A DNA stretch of 64,000 bases from Winogradskyella eckloniae (GTDB lineage: Bacteria > Bacteroidota > Bacteroidia > Flavobacteriales > Flavobacteriaceae). The notes under the pieces were generated by a model. It ran no database searches, was not told where the DNA came from, and saw nothing but the letters and a program-made list of their open reading frames with translations. Both the position numbers and the translations under genes were made by a program. Positions 31,185 through 40,810 of this stretch are shown in pieces (position 1 is the stretch's first letter; each line of letters starts with the position of its first letter). Where the stretch lies: contig NZ_JABRWP010000002.1 in the NCBI RefSeq assembly GCF_013249045.1, forward strand, positions 488,354-552,353. Reading direction: 5' to 3'.

Positions 31185-32090
31185 ATGAATGATATGTGCA
31201 ATAACATTAAACAGAAATCCATATTTTATGGTGAAACAGAAATTGTAGTTAAGCGTGAAGATTTAATTCATCCCATAATTTCAGGAAACAAATTTAGGAA
31301 GCTGAAATATAATATTGAAAAAGCAAAAGACTTGAAAATAAAATCATTGCTAACTTTTGGAGGCGCTTTTTCTAACCATATTGCAGCTTTGGCTTATGCA
31401 GGTAATCTATACGGATTTAGAACAATTGGAGTAATTAGAGGAGAAGAATTGAGGCATGCAACAGAGTTAAACCCAACATTAACCATAGCTAAATCTAACG
31501 GTATGAAATTTAAATTTGTGTCTAGAGAAGCATATAGGTTGAAGTCTAATAGTACGTTTGTTAATCAATTGAAGGATGAGTTTGGAGCGTTTTACTTAGT
31601 TCCTGAAGGTGGAACTAACGACTTAGCAATTAAGGGTTGTGAAGAAATATTGCAATTAGAAGACCTAAAATTTGAGTATGTATGTTGCCCTGTAGGTACA
31701 GGTGGAACGATTGCAGGTATTATTAATGCTTCAAATAAAAATCAAAAAATATTGGGTTTTCCAGCGTTAAAAGGTGATTTTTTAAATCAAGATATTCGTA
31801 AATTTGCAAAACAAGATAACTGGGAGTTAATCACTGATTATCATTTTGGTGGGTATGGTAAAATAAAGCCAGAGTTGATTTCGTTTATTAATTCATTTAA
31901 AAAAGAATATAATATTCCTTTAGATCCAATTTACACAGGTAAAATGATGTTCGGAATATTTAACTTAATTGATAAGTCGTATTTTCCGAAAGGGTCTAGG
32001 GTGTTGGTTGTTCATACTGGTGGATTAAAAGGTGTTTGTGGTATAAATGAGATATTGAAACGTAAAAACCTGCCTTTAATTGAAATATAA
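31185..32090 (+). CDS. PLP-dependent enzyme of the D-cysteine desulfhydrase / ACC deaminase family
   Basis: This 301-residue fold-type II PLP enzyme has VVKREDLIHPIISGNKFRKL with the likely Schiff-base lysine in GNKFRKLKYN, LTFGGAFSNHIAALA with the substrate-binding SNH, LVPEGGTNDLAIKGC and CPVGTGGTIAGII. The closest named families are D-cysteine desulfhydrase and 1-aminocyclopropane-1-carboxylate deaminase; the residues alone do not decide between them. The frame is open to 31158, but the -7 box at 31173-31180 argues for the ATG at 31185 or 31194. It is followed after 3 bases by the glucosaminidase gene. Confidence 0.85.
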   Translation: MNDMCNNIKQKSIFYGETEIVVKREDLIHPIISGNKFRKLKYNIEKAKDLKIKSLLTFGGAFSNHIAALAYAGNLYGFRTIGVIRGEELRHATELNPTLTIAKSNGMKFKFVSREAYRLKSNSTFVNQLKDEFGAFYLVPEGGTNDLAIKGCEEILQLEDLKFEYVCCPVGTGGTIAGIINASNKNQKILGFPALKGDFLNQDIRKFAKQDNWELITDYHFGGYGKIKPELISFINSFKKEYNIPLDPIYTGKMMFGIFNLIDKSYFPKGSRVLVVHTGGLKGVCGINEILKRKNLPLIEI

Positions 32091-32093
32091 AAA

Positions 32094-32930
32094 ATGAAAA
32101 TAAAAAATATAATATTTTTAATTGTTTTGTCTGTGATGAGTTGTGGTCCTAAAAAAGGAATTGTAACCAAAAAGAAAATCACAAAACCGGTAAAAACAGT
32201 TGTAGTAAAGGAAAAGACTGTTGATGAAAAACCTGAAACCATTGAAAAACCCGTAGTTGCAGACAATGGAACTCGTAGTGCTGTTGAGGTTTATTTAGAT
32301 CTTTATTCTGAAATCGCAAAAGACAATATGAGAACTCATAAAATACCAGCCAGTATAACCTTAGCGCAAGGTGTATTAGAGTCTGGTGTTGGTAAAGGTC
32401 GTTTAGCAGTAAAAGCTAATAATCATTTTGGTATAAAATGTCATGGCTGGAAAGGTGCTAAAATTTACCACGATGATGACCGATCGCAAGAATGTTTCAG
32501 GAAATATAAAAAAGTTGAAATGTCTTATGAAGATCATTCTAAATTTTTAACAGGAAGAAAGCGATATGCTAGCCTTTTTAAATTAAAACCTGACGATTAT
32601 AAAGGTTGGGCAAGAGGATTAAGATCGGCTGGTTATGCTACAGATGTAAAATATCCACAGAAGCTAATTAGTTTAATAGAGCGCTATCAGTTATATAAAT
32701 ATGATGCTGAAGTTTTAGGAAGAACGAGAACAAGAGCTAATAGAAAATCTACAACGATCATTGAAGGTAGAAAGAAGCAAGAAGTGTATAAAAAGCATGT
32801 GGTGTCTAAGGGTGATACTTTATATTCGTTATCAAGAAAATACCAAACAACTGTTGATGCGATAAAAGCGCAGAACAATTTAAAATCGAATGATCTTACT
32901 ATAGGTCAACAACTCATTATTCCAAATTAA
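32094..32930 (+). CDS. Glucosaminidase-domain lipoprotein with LysM (peptidoglycan hydrolase)
   Basis: The 278-residue protein has a lipoprotein signal (IVLSVMSCGPKKG, lipid cysteine about 17), a charged linker, a glucosaminidase domain (about 60-195: IPASITLAQGVLESGVGKGR with the catalytic glutamate, NNHFGIKCHGW, FLTGRKRYASLF, GYATDVKYPQKLI) and a C-terminal LysM (HVVSKGDTLYSLSRKYQTTV, IGQQLIIPN). It cleaves the glycan strand of peptidoglycan from the inner face of the outer membrane or periplasm. It sits 3 bases after the PLP gene and 3 before hemL, in a tight operon whose members have no obvious common role. Confidence 0.93.
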   Translation: MKIKNIIFLIVLSVMSCGPKKGIVTKKKITKPVKTVVVKEKTVDEKPETIEKPVVADNGTRSAVEVYLDLYSEIAKDNMRTHKIPASITLAQGVLESGVGKGRLAVKANNHFGIKCHGWKGAKIYHDDDRSQECFRKYKKVEMSYEDHSKFLTGRKRYASLFKLKPDDYKGWARGLRSAGYATDVKYPQKLISLIERYQLYKYDAEVLGRTRTRANRKSTTIIEGRKKQEVYKKHVVSKGDTLYSLSRKYQTTVDAIKAQNNLKSNDLTIGQQLIIPN

Positions 32931-32933
32931 TTT

Positions 32934-34220
32934 ATGTTATATCAAAGAAGCAGTGCTTTATTTAAAGAAGCGCAATCTGTTATTCCAGGAGGTGTAAATT
33001 CACCAGTAAGAGCATTTAATGCTGTTGGAGGATCTCCAATTTTTGCTAAATCTGCTAAAGGCGCCTATGTATTTGATGAAGATGGTAACCGTTTTATAGA
33101 TTACATAAATTCTTGGGGACCAATGTTGTTAGGTCATGCATTTCCGCCAGTTGTAGATGCGGTAATTGAAAAAGCAAAGCAAGGTACTTCATTTGGGATG
33201 CCAACAGAAATAGAAACTAAGATTGCGGAATTGGCGGTTTCAATGGTGCCAAACATAGATAAAATTCGTTTTGTGAACTCGGGTACCGAAGCGTGCATGA
33301 GTGCAATTAGGTTGGCTAGAGGTTTTACAAAAAAGGATAAAATAATAAAGTTTGCAGGTTGTTATCATGGACATAGTGATTCGTTTTTAATAGCAGCAGG
33401 AAGTGGTGCTATTACTTTTGGTACACCAAATAGTCCTGGTGTTACTGAAGGTACAGCTAAAGATACTTTACTTGCACGCTTTAATGATATTGATAATGTA
33501 AAAGAACTCATAGACGCTAATAAGAATACAATAGCAGCGATTATTATAGAGCCAGTTGCAGGTAACATGGGATGTATTCCTCCCGTGGATGGCTTTCTAG
33601 AAGGCTTAAGAATGTTATGTGACGATAATAATATTTTATTGATTTTTGATGAGGTAATGACGGGATTTAGACTTGCTAATGGTGGTGTACAAGAACTAAA
33701 GGGTATTAAAGCTGATATTGTTTGTTTTGGTAAGGTTGTTGGAGGTGGATTGCCTGTTGGCGCTTTTGCGTCTCGAAATGAAATAATGAATTATTTAGCA
33801 CCTTTGGGACCTGTGTATCAGGCTGGGACATTAAGCGGAAATCCTTTGGCTATGGCAGCAGGTTTAGCTATGTTAAAGGAAATAGAAGCTGATAAAGGTT
33901 TAATGAATAGGTTAGAAGAGAAGACCAAATATTTACATACTGGAATTGAGAATGCATTAAATAAAAATAATGTAATCTTTACAATAAATAGAATTGGCTC
34001 TATGATCTCGGTACATTTTTCAGAGACGGCAGTAGTAGATTTTGATTCTGCTGCAAAAGGTAATAATGAGACTTTTAAAAAATTCTTTCATGGTATGTTA
34101 GAGGCAGGTGTGTATATTGCTCCAAGTGCTTTTGAAACTTGGTTTATTACTGATGCCTTAACTTATGAAGATTTAAATGAAACGATTGCTGCAGTAGAGC
34201 AAGTAGCAAAAACTTTATAA
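32934..34220 (+). CDS. hemL: Glutamate-1-semialdehyde 2,1-aminomutase
   Basis: HemL makes 5-aminolevulinate, the first committed tetrapyrrole precursor in the C5 pathway. The 428-residue protein has [55 protein letters not shown], the aspartate of [12 protein letters not shown], and PLP lysine K267 in [16 protein letters not shown]. The start ATG at 32934 gives the standard N-terminus. It is the third gene of the tight operon and is followed by a strong hairpin terminator. Confidence 0.97.
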   Translation: MLYQRSSALFKEAQSVIPGGVNSPVRAFNAVGGSPIFAKSAKGAYVFDEDGNRFIDYINSWGPMLLGHAFPPVVDAVIEKAKQGTSFGMPTEIETKIAELAVSMVPNIDKIRFVNSGTEACMSAIRLARGFTKKDKIIKFAGCYHGHSDSFLIAAGSGAITFGTPNSPGVTEGTAKDTLLARFNDIDNVKELIDANKNTIAAIIIEPVAGNMGCIPPVDGFLEGLRMLCDDNNILLIFDEVMTGFRLANGGVQELKGIKADIVCFGKVVGGGLPVGAFASRNEIMNYLAPLGPVYQAGTLSGNPLAMAAGLAMLKEIEADKGLMNRLEEKTKYLHTGIENALNKNNVIFTINRIGSMISVHFSETAVVDFDSAAKGNNETFKKFFHGMLEAGVYIAPSAFETWFITDALTYEDLNETIAAVEQVAKTL

Positions 34221-34251
34221 AAAAAAGCCTCGCATTGCGAGGCTTTTTTTT
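34219..34251. terminator. Bidirectional hairpin terminator after hemL
   Basis: Stem GCCTCGC / GCGAGGC (34227-34233, 34237-34243) with A- and T-tracts on both sides. It serves hemL on the plus strand and the Spy-like gene on the minus strand, whose stop codon overlaps its edge. Confidence 0.9.
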
Positions 34252-34594
34252 ATTCATTTTCAGCGACAAATGTTTTGTAGCGTTCATATTGTTCATCAGA
34301 TAAAATAGCTTGAACTTTATCATTTAATTGTTGTTCAATTTTTGCATTATCTTCTTCGTTAATAGGCTGGTCTGCGACATTAGCTCTATTCTGTCCGTAG
34401 ACTTTTAATGCTTCGTAAATTTCATCACGTTGTTCATTTGTAAGTTTTACGTATTTTCTTAATGCTTCAGTTTTTTTATTTGCTGCTGCATTTATTTCTT
34501 TCATTAATTCTAATTTGCTGTTTTGTGCAACCATAGTTTGGCTACCTAATAACAAAGCAAATGCGAATAAACATAGAGTAATTACCTTTTTCAT
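34250..34594 (-). CDS. Small secreted helical protein, Spy/CpxP-like
   Basis: The 114-residue protein has a signal peptide (LCLFAFALLLGSQTMVAQ) and a helical mature part with LTNEQRDEIYEALKVYGQNR and ILSDEQYERYKTFVAE. The pattern LTxEQ...LSxEQYxKY is typical of Spy/CpxP-like periplasmic proteins of Bacteroidetes, which may act as chaperones or stress sensors. The assignment to function is inferred from pattern only. A related gene lies upstream at 34697-35164. Confidence 0.7.
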   Translation of the reverse strand: MKKVITLCLFAFALLLGSQTMVAQNSKLELMKEINAAANKKTEALRKYVKLTNEQRDEIYEALKVYGQNRANVADQPINEEDNAKIEQQLNDKVQAILSDEQYERYKTFVAENE

Positions 34595-34647
34595 TATGGA
34601 CTATTTAATTAAATTGGTCACTAAAGTAACAATTTTATTCAATAAAA

Positions 34648-34679
34648 TAAAAAAGTATCGACTAAGCGATACTTTTTTT
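34648..34679. terminator. Hairpin terminator between two Spy-like genes
   Basis: Stem AAAAAGTATCG / CGATACTTTTT around ACTAAG (34650-34677). It lies downstream of the minus-strand gene at 34697, so the two Spy-like genes are probably separate transcripts. Confidence 0.85.
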
Positions 34680-34696
34680 ATTGATTAAATGTGAGT

Positions 34697-35164
34697 TTAC
34701 CTCTTTTCTTCGTGTTTACCTTCTCTTTTTTGCCCTCTTTTACCTCTTTTTTTATGTTCTCTAGGTTTCATTTTTTCAAACTTAGCATATTGTTCTGCTG
34801 TTAAGATTGATTTCATGTTGCGCTTCATTTGTATTTGCTGATCTAATCTTTGATTTTGCATTTTTACAAATTCCTCTTGAGAAGGTTTTTCTCTTTTTTC
34901 TCCATCTTTTGGCTTATGAGCATCTCTAAATTTTTGTCGAGTTTCAGCTTGTTCTAAAAACAGCTTTTGAACTTTCTTTTGTTGTGCGTCTGTTAAATCT
35001 AATTTTAACGTTAATCGTTTCGATTTTAAATCTGCGATGTCTGTAGGCGTCATATCCTTTCGCATTTCAGATCTGTTTTCTTTTCTCATTTTTTTTCCGC
35101 CTCTTTCTTGAGCAAAACCATTTAAGGTTACTAATGCTATGGCAATGATTACTAATTTTTTCAT
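34697..35164 (-). CDS. Secreted basic helical protein, Spy/CpxP-like (DUF4890 type)
   Basis: The 155-residue protein has a signal peptide (VIIAIALVTLNGFAQ) and a strongly basic mature part. It contains LTLKLDLTDAQQKKVQKLF, a central KMQNQRLDQQIQMKRNMKSI and ILTAEQYAKFEKM, the same LTxxQ ... LTxEQYxKF layout as the neighbour at 34250-34594. The tail is a lysine/arginine-rich run ending in GKHEEKR. It is probably a periplasmic stress-type protein; the function is not established. Confidence 0.75.
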   Translation of the reverse strand: MKKLVIIAIALVTLNGFAQERGGKKMRKENRSEMRKDMTPTDIADLKSKRLTLKLDLTDAQQKKVQKLFLEQAETRQKFRDAHKPKDGEKREKPSQEEFVKMQNQRLDQQIQMKRNMKSILTAEQYAKFEKMKPREHKKRGKRGQKREGKHEEKR

Positions 35165-35247
35165 GTTGTTATATTTTTTATGTTATATCTGTTTAGACAT
35201 CACTATTGTTAAATCGTTTAATGAATTATTGAGATTTAACAAAGAAT

Positions 35248-36750
35248 TTAACATTTGGGCTGTAATAGTTGTAGTGTGGTTGGATATAGTTTTTCCTTAT
35301 TCACTTTGCTTTTTAACCATGCGTAAAAACTAACAACAAAAATATCTTCTTTGGCAATAGCAACCCATTCGAAGGAATTTTCAAGGGTTGTCTTAAATTC
35401 AACTGATGTGACGTTTTTAGGATTTAGGTAATACTGTTCTGCAAATTTTAAAAATGTAAGAATTCTTTTTTGCCCTATTTTTTTTAAGTAGCTAGAATAG
35501 TTTCTTTTAAAGCTTTTTAATCTCGAAAAGAATAAATCATCCTCACTTAATTCTATATATAGTAAAAGCTCGGCTACATTTTTTTTAATTACCCAATCCA
35601 TACCAGCTTTTTCAATATACCATTTATCAGTATGATAAAACTTAGAAGAAATTGATTTAGCTTTTGTATAATCTGCGTTCTGAAAGTAAAACATAAAACA
35701 AGATAATCGCAGATCTAAAAGTGATTCTAAATCATCATGTTTTTTATACATAATGTTTTCTACCAAAGAAATAGCTTCATCTTGTTTGTTAGTGTAATTA
35801 AGATTAAGGGCTTCAACCAATGTTTTCTTTAAAATAAACGACTTAAAATAACTACCCTTTTTGAGTTGCATTAGTTGTTCCATCTCTTTAATATAGAATA
35901 AGGAAGATTCAAATTTTTTATTTCTAAACAAGGTGTTTGCAATGATGTAAACTATTTGTATTTGATAAAAAAGTTGTTTATCGGTTTCCTTTTTTTGCTT
36001 TAATAAGCTGTAACTTTTTAAAACAAAACTTTCAATTGAGTAATATTTGGTGGTTACTAATGCAGATATATGTGCAATAGCCAAGATTTGATATAGGGAT
36101 TTAAATGAAAGTGAAGTATCTATCTTAATGCTGTGTTCTTTCAGAATTGTTTCGAGCTCTAATTCAAAATTTATAACGTTTCCTTGATATGCTATATGAT
36201 TTAATACTGATTTTAATTTGGCATAGACTATATTAAGCTGGTCTTCTAACTGATGTTTTTTCCGATTTTCTTGTTGTTTAACAATTATTGCATCTAAATC
36301 TATTTTGGGGAAGTTTGGTGCATATTGAATTTGTGTATGATAGATTTCGTTAAGCATCGGAAAGAGTAAATGTTCATCGGCCAATTGTTCTGCTTTGTTT
36401 AAAACTTTATAAGCAATTGTAAAGTTGTTTTGAAGGAGAAACGTTCTAGCAGCTAAAATATATTTCACAATCTGCATATCTATGGAATTCTCGTCTTCTA
36501 GGTTTTTGTTCGCAGTAAAATCGATTAATGATTGAAATAATCGTTTGCGCAAAGCATGGTAAGCATTGCTGTGATCTACCTTATATATGTGTTGACAAAT
36601 TGTTTTTGAGCTCAAATCAGTGTTTGATAAGAGTTTAAATAATTGAATGTTTTTGGTGTCTCTTCGTTTGTTTCTTTGTTGCAGGTAATTGATGAACTTT
36701 TGTTGATCTTCTAAAGAAAACGTGTCTATAATTGATTTTATTTCTATCAT
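35248..36750 (-). CDS. Hypothetical all-helical protein, possibly TPR-like
   Basis: The 500-residue protein is predicted helical throughout with no signal peptide or membrane segment. The N-terminus has FSLEDQQKFINYLQQRNKRR and IYKVDHSNAYHALRKRLFQS; the middle has repeated helix pairs such as FTIAYKVLNKAEQLADEHLL, and NKKFESSLFYIKEMEQL, that recall tetratricopeptide repeats without fitting the consensus closely. I do not recognise a named family. The 151-base gap to the divergent yiaA-like gene probably carries promoters for both. Confidence 0.7.
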   Translation of the reverse strand: MIEIKSIIDTFSLEDQQKFINYLQQRNKRRDTKNIQLFKLLSNTDLSSKTICQHIYKVDHSNAYHALRKRLFQSLIDFTANKNLEDENSIDMQIVKYILAARTFLLQNNFTIAYKVLNKAEQLADEHLLFPMLNEIYHTQIQYAPNFPKIDLDAIIVKQQENRKKHQLEDQLNIVYAKLKSVLNHIAYQGNVINFELELETILKEHSIKIDTSLSFKSLYQILAIAHISALVTTKYYSIESFVLKSYSLLKQKKETDKQLFYQIQIVYIIANTLFRNKKFESSLFYIKEMEQLMQLKKGSYFKSFILKKTLVEALNLNYTNKQDEAISLVENIMYKKHDDLESLLDLRLSCFMFYFQNADYTKAKSISSKFYHTDKWYIEKAGMDWVIKKNVAELLLYIELSEDDLFFSRLKSFKRNYSSYLKKIGQKRILTFLKFAEQYYLNPKNVTSVEFKTTLENSFEWVAIAKEDIFVVSFYAWLKSKVNKEKLYPTTLQLLQPKC

Positions 36751-36901
36751 TTAATCGTCATTAATAAATAGTAAAATGTACTAAAAATAGTATGTATTTA
36801 ATAAATATAATAAAATATATCATCAGTTTTTGTTAGATTTTGGTTTTTTGTATCTTCTAATTAATTCGAGATTTGCCTCATAATCATTAAAACAAAACAT
36901 T

Positions 36902-37393
36902 ATGAATTATCAAACAACAGTCTCATTAAAAGACGAAGAAAAAGTAAAAGCAAAGAAGAATGTAAAAAAGGTATATAATCACAAACCAACACCTGCATTT
37001 ATTGGTGCGTCGTGGTCTGCAGTGTTTATTGGTATGGTTGCATACTGCGTTGGTCTATGGAATGCCAACATGGAACTCAATGAGAAAGGCTATTATTTTA
37101 CCATTTTATTATTTGGCTTATTTTCGGTTATCTCTGTACAAAAGGCAGTAAGAGATAAATTGGAAGGCATTCAGGTTACCGAAATGTATTATGGTATTAG
37201 TTGGTTTACATCCATAGCATCAATTGTTTTGTTAGCTATTGGTCTTTGGAATGCCTCTTTAGAACTCAGTGAAAAAGGATTTTATGCCATGTCTTTTACT
37301 TTGAGTCTGTTCGCAGCAATTGCTGTACAAAAGAACACGCGTGATGTAGCTTATATAAATACTGAATTAGAAACTAAAGAAAACGAAGATTAG
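36902..37393 (+). CDS. YiaA/YiaB-family inner membrane protein
   Basis: The 163-residue protein contains two copies of the YiaAB module: residues about 32-80 (PAFIGASWSAVFIGMVAYCV, GLWNANMELNEKGYY) and 100-150 (YYGISWFTSIASIVLLAIGL, WNASLELSEKGFYAM), each with two membrane helices and ending in VQKAVRD or VQKNTRD. The charged N-terminal 30 residues would be cytoplasmic. The function of this family is unknown. It has its own hairpin terminator at 37421-37453. Confidence 0.85.
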   Translation: MNYQTTVSLKDEEKVKAKKNVKKVYNHKPTPAFIGASWSAVFIGMVAYCVGLWNANMELNEKGYYFTILLFGLFSVISVQKAVRDKLEGIQVTEMYYGISWFTSIASIVLLAIGLWNASLELSEKGFYAMSFTLSLFAAIAVQKNTRDVAYINTELETKENED

Positions 37394-37420
37394 TTTTGAT
37401 GATAGGTTAGTTAGTAACCC

Positions 37421-37453
37421 AAAGCCTCGTAATTAATACTATTACGAGGTTTT
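37421..37453 (+). terminator. Hairpin terminator after the YiaA-like gene
   Basis: Stem AAGCCTCGTAAT (37422-37433) / ATTACGAGGTTTT (37441-37453), loop TAATACT, T-tract on the plus strand. Confidence 0.8.
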
Positions 37454-37467
37454 AAATTTATATTAGC

Positions 37468-38163
37468 ATGAAACAAAGACTTACAAATTTTTTAGTTGAG
37501 TTTTATAATATAAAACTCACCAGACCAACAACTGACAAAGTTAGGATTTGCGAAATTATAGCTGTTTTCATTACTGCTATTTGCAAATTTATTTGTGTAG
37601 ACTATCTTAATTATAGATTGGCTTATGTCATTGTAATCATTATGTTATGGTCGATATACGTGTTGTATCGATACAGAAAAGATAAAATGGTTCTTAAAGA
37701 TTGGGGATTTAGAACAGATAATTTTAAATCTGCAATTAAACTCATGCTACCTTTTGCTATCGTTTCGGTTTTAACTTTTTTTGTTATTGGATATATACAA
37801 GGAACAATAAACATGACATGGCATATTTTGCCACTTTTAATAACGTATCCTATTTGGGGAATTGTACAGCAATTGCTGACTATTGGAATTGTAGCCGGAA
37901 ATCTAAATAGCTTGAAGAAACTTAGAATTAAAAAAGCCACAATTATATTTATTACAGCCATTTTGTTCTCTGTTGTTCATTATCCATCGGTTTGGTTAAT
38001 GACAGGTACTTTTATAATAGCGCTATTTTATGGTTATGTGTATTTAAAAATAAAGAATTTATATGCGTTAGGATTATTTCATGGCTGGCTAGGTGCATTG
38101 TTTTATTATACAGTAGTTAATCAAGATCCATTTTCAGATGTATTCTTAAAATTTTTAAATTAA
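37468..38163 (+). CDS. CPBP-family intramembrane protein with the catalytic EE motif replaced by QQ
   Basis: The 231-residue protein has six or seven membrane segments. The second half follows the CPBP (CAAX protease / bacteriocin-processing) layout: motif 1 position PIWGIVQQLLTIG, motif 2 ILFSVVHYPS, and motif 3 ALGLFHGWLGALFYY. Motif 1 is normally EExxxR with two catalytic glutamates; here both are glutamine and the arginine is missing. The histidines of motifs 2 and 3 remain. It may be a non-proteolytic member. It starts 15 bases after the terminator of the yiaA-like gene. Confidence 0.75.
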   Translation: MKQRLTNFLVEFYNIKLTRPTTDKVRICEIIAVFITAICKFICVDYLNYRLAYVIVIIMLWSIYVLYRYRKDKMVLKDWGFRTDNFKSAIKLMLPFAIVSVLTFFVIGYIQGTINMTWHILPLLITYPIWGIVQQLLTIGIVAGNLNSLKKLRIKKATIIFITAILFSVVHYPSVWLMTGTFIIALFYGYVYLKIKNLYALGLFHGWLGALFYYTVVNQDPFSDVFLKFLN

Positions 38164-38180
38164 TAGAGTGTAAGAATAGA

Positions 38181-38210
38181 AAAAGGCTTCAAGTTATCTT
38201 GAAGCCTTTT
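38181..38210. terminator. Bidirectional terminator between convergent genes
   Basis: Stem AAAAGGCTTCAAG / CTTGAAGCCTTTT around TTAT (38181-38210). It lies between the CPBP gene and the convergent metalloprotease. Confidence 0.9.
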
Positions 38211-38233
38211 AGTTATAATAATACGTTTTAATC

Positions 38234-40714
38234 TTATTTAGGATCTAAAATAAGGTTAATTCGCTCAATAGCATCAGCTATATGAATTCTACTCATAGAG
38301 TCGCCACCTCTAGCAGCTCGTAAAGAACTTCTTAAAGATTTTAACTCTGCTCTAACGACAGCTCTAATATCTGATTGGCTTGTGTTAACAGCAGTCGCTT
38401 TTATATAAGGACTACGAGATCTGCCACTTTGGTTTTTAGCCGTCATTAAATACTCTAATCTATCTATATGAGCTCTTTGTAGGTTTCTTCTATAGGTATC
38501 AATTTTTTTACCGTTACGCAATTCGCTCCATACACCTAAACGAAGATCTTTCATCATATCAGGTAAAGCATACGCTTTACTGTCGTAGGTATGTGCTTCT
38601 GTTAAACGTTGCATTTTACCTAAACTCATAATATTATTTAAGGTTCTAGATTGTAATGCTCTTACACGTTCTATAGATCCAGAAAACTCTATACGGTCAA
38701 AGATAGCTTTGTCAATTAACCACTCAGGCGTTTCAAATAGATTTTCTTGAATAAATTGCATCGCTTCCTTTTGGTGCGCTTTTGGTACAGCAGTATAAAC
38801 AGCACCTTCTTGATCGGCTACTTTATAATGCTCATAAACACCACCAATATTATTAGCGACGTGTCCCATATAACGATTAAACTGAGAAATTACGTGACCA
38901 TACATTTCATTTAAATCGTCATAATCCTCTCCTGCTTCCGTTGTCCATTCTATTAGGTTTGGTACAATACGCTTAAGGTTTTTAATTCCATATTCACTTG
39001 CTAACATTGCATTATCACCCAAATCTTCTGTTTGTGAACTTGGATCTACAACATCACCAGCTTGTTGGTGTCCAAAACGGTACATTGGGTCACCAGCATG
39101 TTCCATAATCCACTGATTTAAGATTGGCTTTTCTTCTTCAGCAGATTTGTCTAAAATTGGTTTGTAACCCCAAGCAATGGCATATTTGTCATAAACGCCA
39201 ATGTCTGGCATTAAAGCAACACCTTCATCTCCTGGTTGTGCTATATAATTAAAACGTGCGTAATCCATAATTGATGGTGCAGTACCATATTTTTTAGTGA
39301 ATTCTGCATCACGTAATTTCTCTACAGGATATGCAACACTAGATCCCATATTATGTGGTAAACCTAAAGTGTGACCAACCTCGTGAGAAGATACAAAACG
39401 AATTAAACGTCCCATAACTTCATCCTTAAACTGAGGACTTTGTGCGTCTGGATTTATCGCTGCAGTTTGTACAAAGAACCAACCACGTAATAATGACATA
39501 ACGTTATGGTACCAGTTGATATCACTTTCTAAGATTTCACCAGTTCTAGGATCGCTTACATGAGGGCCATTTGCATTAGGAATAGGAGATGCTAGATAAC
39601 GTACTACTGAGTAACGTGCATCTTCCGGACTCCATTCTGGATCTTCCTCTACAGTTGGTGCATCTTTAGCAATAATTGCATCTTTAAAACCTGCTGCCTC
39701 AAAAGCGACCTGCCAATCTTCAATTCCTTGCTTTATATATTTTCTCCATTTTACAGGTGTCGCTCTATCAATGTAGTAAACTATTTGTTTTTTAGGTACA
39801 ACTAATTCTCCACGTTTAAATTTCTCAATGTCTTCATCTTTAACTTCTAGTCTCCAACGATCTAAAAAAGTTAATGACTTACTCTTTTGGTCTTCTTGTC
39901 CGTAATCTGTTTGACTTCTAGCAAACCATCCTACACGTTCATCAAAATAACGACGCTTCATAAGGTTTTCTGGTAATAAAATCATTGAATTATTAATTTC
40001 AATGGAAATACTTCCTGTGCTCCAATTAGATGGAGGAGAACCAGCTGCATATGTTTTTACGTGACGTGCTTCAATATTTGTTGGGTAACTTTTAATGCTT
40101 TCAATAAATGATTTATCGCTCTCTAAACGTGTAACTTTATATGGTCGTCTTCTAAATTGAGGTAATCCTAAAGACTTAACATCTTTTTCAAATAAAGGCG
40201 AAGCATCAATTACTGTACTCGTAGAGTCTTTGCTATACGCTTTAATTGGAAATGTAAACAGTACAGGTTCGAAGTTTGAATTTTTTACAGCTTCATTTAC
40301 TGGTAATGAATCTGCGGCAACAACATTGTAAGATACAACTCGTAAGACTACTTTTTTTCCTTTTTTCTCCCAACGTAGTACCTGCTCATTTTGCTTACCA
40401 CCACCAAATCCTAAGCCTGATGCTGTTTTAGATATACGTGTAACCATTAACATCTCTCTGTTGAATAGAGAGTCTGGAATTTCATAGTAGAATTTGTCAT
40501 CTACAGTATGCACTGTAAATAAACCTTTGTCACTTTTTGCTTCTTTTGTAATGACTTTGTTGTAAGGTTTTGGATCGTTTTTACCAGGTTTTTTTGCTGG
40601 TGGCTTTGCCATTGCAGTGGCATTTTTTGATTTTCCGGCTTTCTTAGCTGTAGAGCAAGAAAATGCCAAAAACGCTGAAACTACTACGAGTAGTTTGAGG
40701 GATAAATGTTTCAA
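38234..40714 (-). CDS. Zinc-dependent metalloprotease lipoprotein (DUF5117/DUF5118 type)
   Basis: The 826-residue protein has a lipoprotein signal (VVSAFLAFSCSTAKK, lipid cysteine C20) and is probably on the outer membrane. The zinc site is plain: H444-E445-V-G-H448 with H454 (HEVGHTLGLPHNM), an extended HExxHxxGxxH zincin motif. Upstream are the family regions SFIESIKSYPTNIEARHVKT and KWRKYIKQGIEDWQVAFEAAG; downstream is PSIMDYARFNYIAQPGD, the Met-turn type methionine included. The family is large in Bacteroidetes and substrates are mostly unknown. It is a single gene between its own terminator and an AT-rich upstream region. Confidence 0.92.
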   Translation of the reverse strand: MKHLSLKLLVVVSAFLAFSCSTAKKAGKSKNATAMAKPPAKKPGKNDPKPYNKVITKEAKSDKGLFTVHTVDDKFYYEIPDSLFNREMLMVTRISKTASGLGFGGGKQNEQVLRWEKKGKKVVLRVVSYNVVAADSLPVNEAVKNSNFEPVLFTFPIKAYSKDSTSTVIDASPLFEKDVKSLGLPQFRRRPYKVTRLESDKSFIESIKSYPTNIEARHVKTYAAGSPPSNWSTGSISIEINNSMILLPENLMKRRYFDERVGWFARSQTDYGQEDQKSKSLTFLDRWRLEVKDEDIEKFKRGELVVPKKQIVYYIDRATPVKWRKYIKQGIEDWQVAFEAAGFKDAIIAKDAPTVEEDPEWSPEDARYSVVRYLASPIPNANGPHVSDPRTGEILESDINWYHNVMSLLRGWFFVQTAAINPDAQSPQFKDEVMGRLIRFVSSHEVGHTLGLPHNMGSSVAYPVEKLRDAEFTKKYGTAPSIMDYARFNYIAQPGDEGVALMPDIGVYDKYAIAWGYKPILDKSAEEEKPILNQWIMEHAGDPMYRFGHQQAGDVVDPSSQTEDLGDNAMLASEYGIKNLKRIVPNLIEWTTEAGEDYDDLNEMYGHVISQFNRYMGHVANNIGGVYEHYKVADQEGAVYTAVPKAHQKEAMQFIQENLFETPEWLIDKAIFDRIEFSGSIERVRALQSRTLNNIMSLGKMQRLTEAHTYDSKAYALPDMMKDLRLGVWSELRNGKKIDTYRRNLQRAHIDRLEYLMTAKNQSGRSRSPYIKATAVNTSQSDIRAVVRAELKSLRSSLRAARGGDSMSRIHIADAIERINLILDPK

Positions 40715-40810
40715 AATAAGTTGGTTTTTAAAAATTTTTGATGAAAATAAGGTTTTCGCTAAGAATCTTTTAATTTTTTTATTGATTTTAGTATATTTTT
40801 AACGTGATTT

